Program-made: the position numbers and the translations under genes | Shown: in pieces, positions 62,052 through 64,000 of the stretch | Position numbering within the stretch: position 1 is the first letter of the stretch | Layout: every line of letters begins with the position of its first letter | Notes under the pieces: model-generated | What the model was told of the DNA's origin: nothing | Database searches by the model: none | Seen by the model: the letters and a program-made list of their open reading frames with translations, nothing else | DNA from: Bacterioplanes sanyensis | Lineage (GTDB): Bacteria > Pseudomonadota > Gammaproteobacteria > Pseudomonadales > Oceanobacteraceae | Assembly: GCF_014652515.1 (NCBI RefSeq) | Contig: NZ_BMYY01000007.1 | Location: forward strand, 1 to 64,000 | Direction: 5' to 3' | Length of the DNA stretch: 64,000 bases

Positions 62052-62624
62052 TTGGCGAATGCCTTCAATGTGCAGCTCAATTTCGACGTGCGTCGAGGCA
62101 GGGCCGAGGTTATAGGTGATGTCGTAATCCGCCAGCTTTAACGTGGTTTTACCCATAAAGCCGGCGCGATAGCCACCCCAAGGGTCTTCACCTTCACCAA
62201 TGCGCTCGACCGGGAAGCTAATGTTGCGAGTCACGCCATTGAGAGTAAAGTCACCACTGATGATGCCCTTGCCTTCGCCAGTGCTCTCAAAGCCGGTGCT
62301 CTTGAAGCTGGCCTCTGGGTGCTCTTTAACGTTTAGAAAGTCTTCTCCGCGCAAATGTTTATCGCGCTCAGCATGATTAGAGTCGATGCTGGCAGTATCA
62401 ATCGTCACTTCAATTGCTGATTTTTCTGGTGCCGCGGCATCGTACTCAAACTGGCCCTCAAACGTATTAAAACGACCGAGTAACCAGCTGTAGCCAAGAT
62501 GCTGGATGCGGAACTGAACAAAGGCATGTGCGCCTTTGGTATCAATTTCGTAAGTGGCCGCCTGAGTGTTGGCGGAGGTCATGGCCGCTAGGCCAATGCT
62601 GGCTGCTATTAGCAGTTTTTTCAT
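62049..62624 (-). CDS. yceI: YceI family periplasmic protein
   Basis: 191 residues with a signal peptide (MKKLLIAASIGLAAMTSANTQA). A lipocalin-like YceI barrel with YEIDTKGAHAFVQFRIQHLGYSWLLGRF and the GDFTLNGVTRNISFPV strand. Family members bind isoprenoid-type ligands. It is translationally coupled to cytochrome b561 (4-base overlap), a common pair. A role in quinone or isoprenoid handling with the cytochrome is plausible. Confidence 0.93.
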   Translation of the reverse strand: MKKLLIAASIGLAAMTSANTQAATYEIDTKGAHAFVQFRIQHLGYSWLLGRFNTFEGQFEYDAAAPEKSAIEVTIDTASIDSNHAERDKHLRGEDFLNVKEHPEASFKSTGFESTGEGKGIISGDFTLNGVTRNISFPVERIGEGEDPWGGYRAGFMGKTTLKLADYDITYNLGPASTHVEIELHIEGIRQ

Positions 62625-63178
62625 GGTTTTTGCTCCTGTTTTATAACGGTAATCATGCGTTTTAAGGTGGCATCACGATCCACAAAATGGTGTTTCAGCG
62701 CGGCCAGTGCGTGTAGCGCAACTAACGCTATCAGGCCCCATGCCAACCATTCATGGACCATACCTGCCAAATCTTCTTGGTTATCGCCTGTCAAAGTAGA
62801 GGGCACAGAAAACCAGTTGAACACCTCGATGGCACGGCCATCGGCGGTAGAAATCAAATAGCCGCTAACGAATAAAGCCAACATCATGGCATACAGCAAC
62901 ACATGGGCAGCATGAGCGCCCAGCGCCTGCACTCGGCTGCCGCTCAAATCTCGTGGTGTTGGATTAAGCAGCCGCCAAAGTAAGCGCAATGTCCATACCA
63001 AAGCCAGCAACACACCAATGCTTTTATGCAGAGCCAGCGAATCTCGATACCAAGGGTCGTAATAGGTCAGGTCAACCATGTAGAGGCCTAAGCCAAACAG
63101 CCCAAATACCGCCAGCGCCATTAGCCAATGCAAGGCAATGGCGGCCCAGCCATAGCTGCTATCAGTGTTCCTGAGCAT
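62621..63178 (-). CDS. Cytochrome b561
   Basis: 185 residues with four membrane segments. Haem-ligand histidines lie in IALHWLMALAVFGLFG, ALHKSIGVLLALVWTLRLLWR, LGAHAAHVLLYAMML and MVHEWLAWGLIALVALHALAALKHH, the usual bacterial b561 layout. It accepts electrons in the inner membrane, possibly quinol-linked. First gene of the b561-yceI operon, divergent from a LysR gene. Start at 63178. Confidence 0.92.
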   Translation of the reverse strand: MLRNTDSSYGWAAIALHWLMALAVFGLFGLGLYMVDLTYYDPWYRDSLALHKSIGVLLALVWTLRLLWRLLNPTPRDLSGSRVQALGAHAAHVLLYAMMLALFVSGYLISTADGRAIEVFNWFSVPSTLTGDNQEDLAGMVHEWLAWGLIALVALHALAALKHHFVDRDATLKRMITVIKQEQKP

Positions 63179-63259
63179 AACGATTCTCGTTTATATGATT
63201 AAAGCACACACCTTAGCTGGACTGTGCTGTTTGCAAAATAACAAATAGATGACAACAAT

Positions 63260-63275
63260 TGTGCAAATTTGCACA
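63260..63275. promoter_or_regulatory. Perfect palindrome TGTGCAAATTTGCACA
   Basis: 16-bp perfect palindrome between the divergent cytochrome b561 and LysR genes, 11 bases before the LysR start. LysR-type sites are dyads in such divergent regions, so autoregulation and control of b561-yceI by this regulator is likely. Confidence 0.6.
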
Positions 63276-63286
63276 GAACTCATGCC

Positions 63287-64000
63287 ATGCTCGAGAACAT
63301 TCGTTGGGATGACATTCGCATTGCGCTGGCGGTAGCTCAACTGGGCAGCTTGAGCCGCGCCGGTGAGCTGTTGGGTATGAACCACTCCACCGTGTTACGG
63401 CATGTGAATCAGCTAGAAGCCAGTCTCAATCAAAAGCTGTTTATTCGTCATCAACGCGGCTATCGTCTGACCGATGCCGGCCGTTATTTGTTAGAGCATG
63501 GCCAGCCGCTGGCAGCCTCCATGCAGCGTCTGCACAGCAACTTAGCCGCGTTGGATGCCTCTCCAGGTGGCACATTGCGTATTTCAACGGCAACGGATTT
63601 TTCCCAGTTTTTTGCCCCTCTGCTGCGCGACTTTCGCCATCAACATCCGCAAATCCGCGTGCAGGTACTGGCCACCGACGAGCATGTGAGTCTAACCAGC
63701 GGAGATGTGCATGTTGCCATTCGCATGGGGCCACAGCCGCAGCAATCTGATCTGATCGCACGTCCCTTGGCCCGCGTTAGTATTCATTTTTACGCCGCCG
63801 CCAGCTATGTGCGCCACTACGGTTTGCCCACCACACTGGAACAAGCAGCCGAGCATTTATGGGTGCTACCAACAGGCAATAAGCGGCGTATTGCTGAAAT
63901 TCGCGCGGTACTGCAACAAGTGCCTGAGCATCGCATCGCCCTCAGCAGCAACAGTTTTAACGATATTTATTACGCTGTGCGTGAAGGCATGGGCATTGGT
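63287..64000 (+). CDS. LysR-family regulator (cut at window end)
   Basis: 238 residues visible. Winged helix with WDDIRIALAVAQLGSLSRAGELLGMNHSTVLRHVNQLE at the start, then the effector-binding half, with TLRISTATDFSQFFAPLLRDF and HVAIRMGPQPQQSDLIARPL. It is a CrgA/YafC-type LysR by style. The ATG at 63287 begins at the motif; another ATG at 63282 is out of frame. The C-terminus is beyond the window. Probably regulates the divergent b561-yceI operon. Confidence 0.9.
   Translation, partial: MLENIRWDDIRIALAVAQLGSLSRAGELLGMNHSTVLRHVNQLEASLNQKLFIRHQRGYRLTDAGRYLLEHGQPLAASMQRLHSNLAALDASPGGTLRISTATDFSQFFAPLLRDFRHQHPQIRVQVLATDEHVSLTSGDVHVAIRMGPQPQQSDLIARPLARVSIHFYAAASYVRHYGLPTTLEQAAEHLWVLPTGNKRRIAEIRAVLQQVPEHRIALSSNSFNDIYYAVREGMGIG

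Overview
The window reads as a chromosomal segment of a Pseudomonas-like gammaproteobacterium, most likely a marine member of the Oceanospirillales (inference from gene content, order and protein style; no rRNA gene or species marker is present). Gene order engB / cytochrome c5 / cytochrome c4 / dsbA / exonuclease-fold protein / GGDEF protein on one side and polA / DUF2782 / thrB on the other is the order I know from Pseudomonas. Most of the window is ordinary, dense coding sequence. There is no CRISPR array, prophage, complete insertion sequence or tRNA/rRNA gene.

Layout. 1-1.6 kb: an acetyltransferase gene split by a 262-bp non-autonomous transposon (MITE) with perfect 18-bp terminal repeats and CTAG target duplications, two further decayed copies of that element, a VF530 protein and a DOPA-dioxygenase-like protein. 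1.7-2.8 kb: a MerR regulator fused to a methyltransferase. 2.9-5.6 kb: ammonium module (TorF-type porin, glnK, amtB) behind a sigma-54 promoter with an NtrC-type site. 5.7-6.6 kb: ubiK and an OmpA-like lipoprotein. 6.7-20.6 kb: a urea island made of urtABCDE (uptake), argP/argO, a GntR regulator, urea carboxylase and allophanate hydrolase. Both urea operons have a sigma-54 -24/-12 promoter with a GTATAC palindrome over the predicted start site, at exactly the same spacing.

20.8-30.9 kb: a lipoprotein; a five-gene acyl-CoA dehydrogenase / SDR / APH-type kinase / histidine phosphatase / SDR cluster resembling the hydroxyacyl-CoA phosphorylation chemistry of ACAD10/11 and the levulinate (lva) pathway; a small protein of unknown function; another MITE copy; an SMP-30-like protein; and a subtilisin-like lipoprotein. 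31-42.5 kb: comM, a tiny membrane protein, rep, a solute-binding protein, an outer-membrane barrel, glmS with its DeoR-type regulator, a diguanylate cyclase, an exonuclease-fold protein and dsbA. 42.6-48.7 kb: cytochromes c4 and c5, engB, a probable small RNA at the Spot42/ErsA locus, polA, a DUF2782 protein and thrB.

48.7-52.7 kb: a thiamine-scavenging operon (TonB receptor, YkoF-like protein, PnuC-type permease, thiamine-kinase-like protein) under a TPP riboswitch. Its expression platform can be read directly: an anti-aptamer strand overlaps a strand complementary to the ribosome-binding site. 52.8-64 kb: an unrecognised 504-residue protein, htpX, a gamma-carbonic anhydrase, prlC, yheV, a trio of cell-envelope lipoproteins (COG3014, LpoB, LPP20-like), and yceI with cytochrome b561, divergent from a LysR gene cut by the window end.

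Together, the first third is a nitrogen-scavenging locus: ammonium uptake and sensing, urea import, ATP-dependent urea breakdown and basic amino-acid export, apparently placed under NtrC/sigma-54 with an extra pathway-specific GntR layer on the two urea operons.
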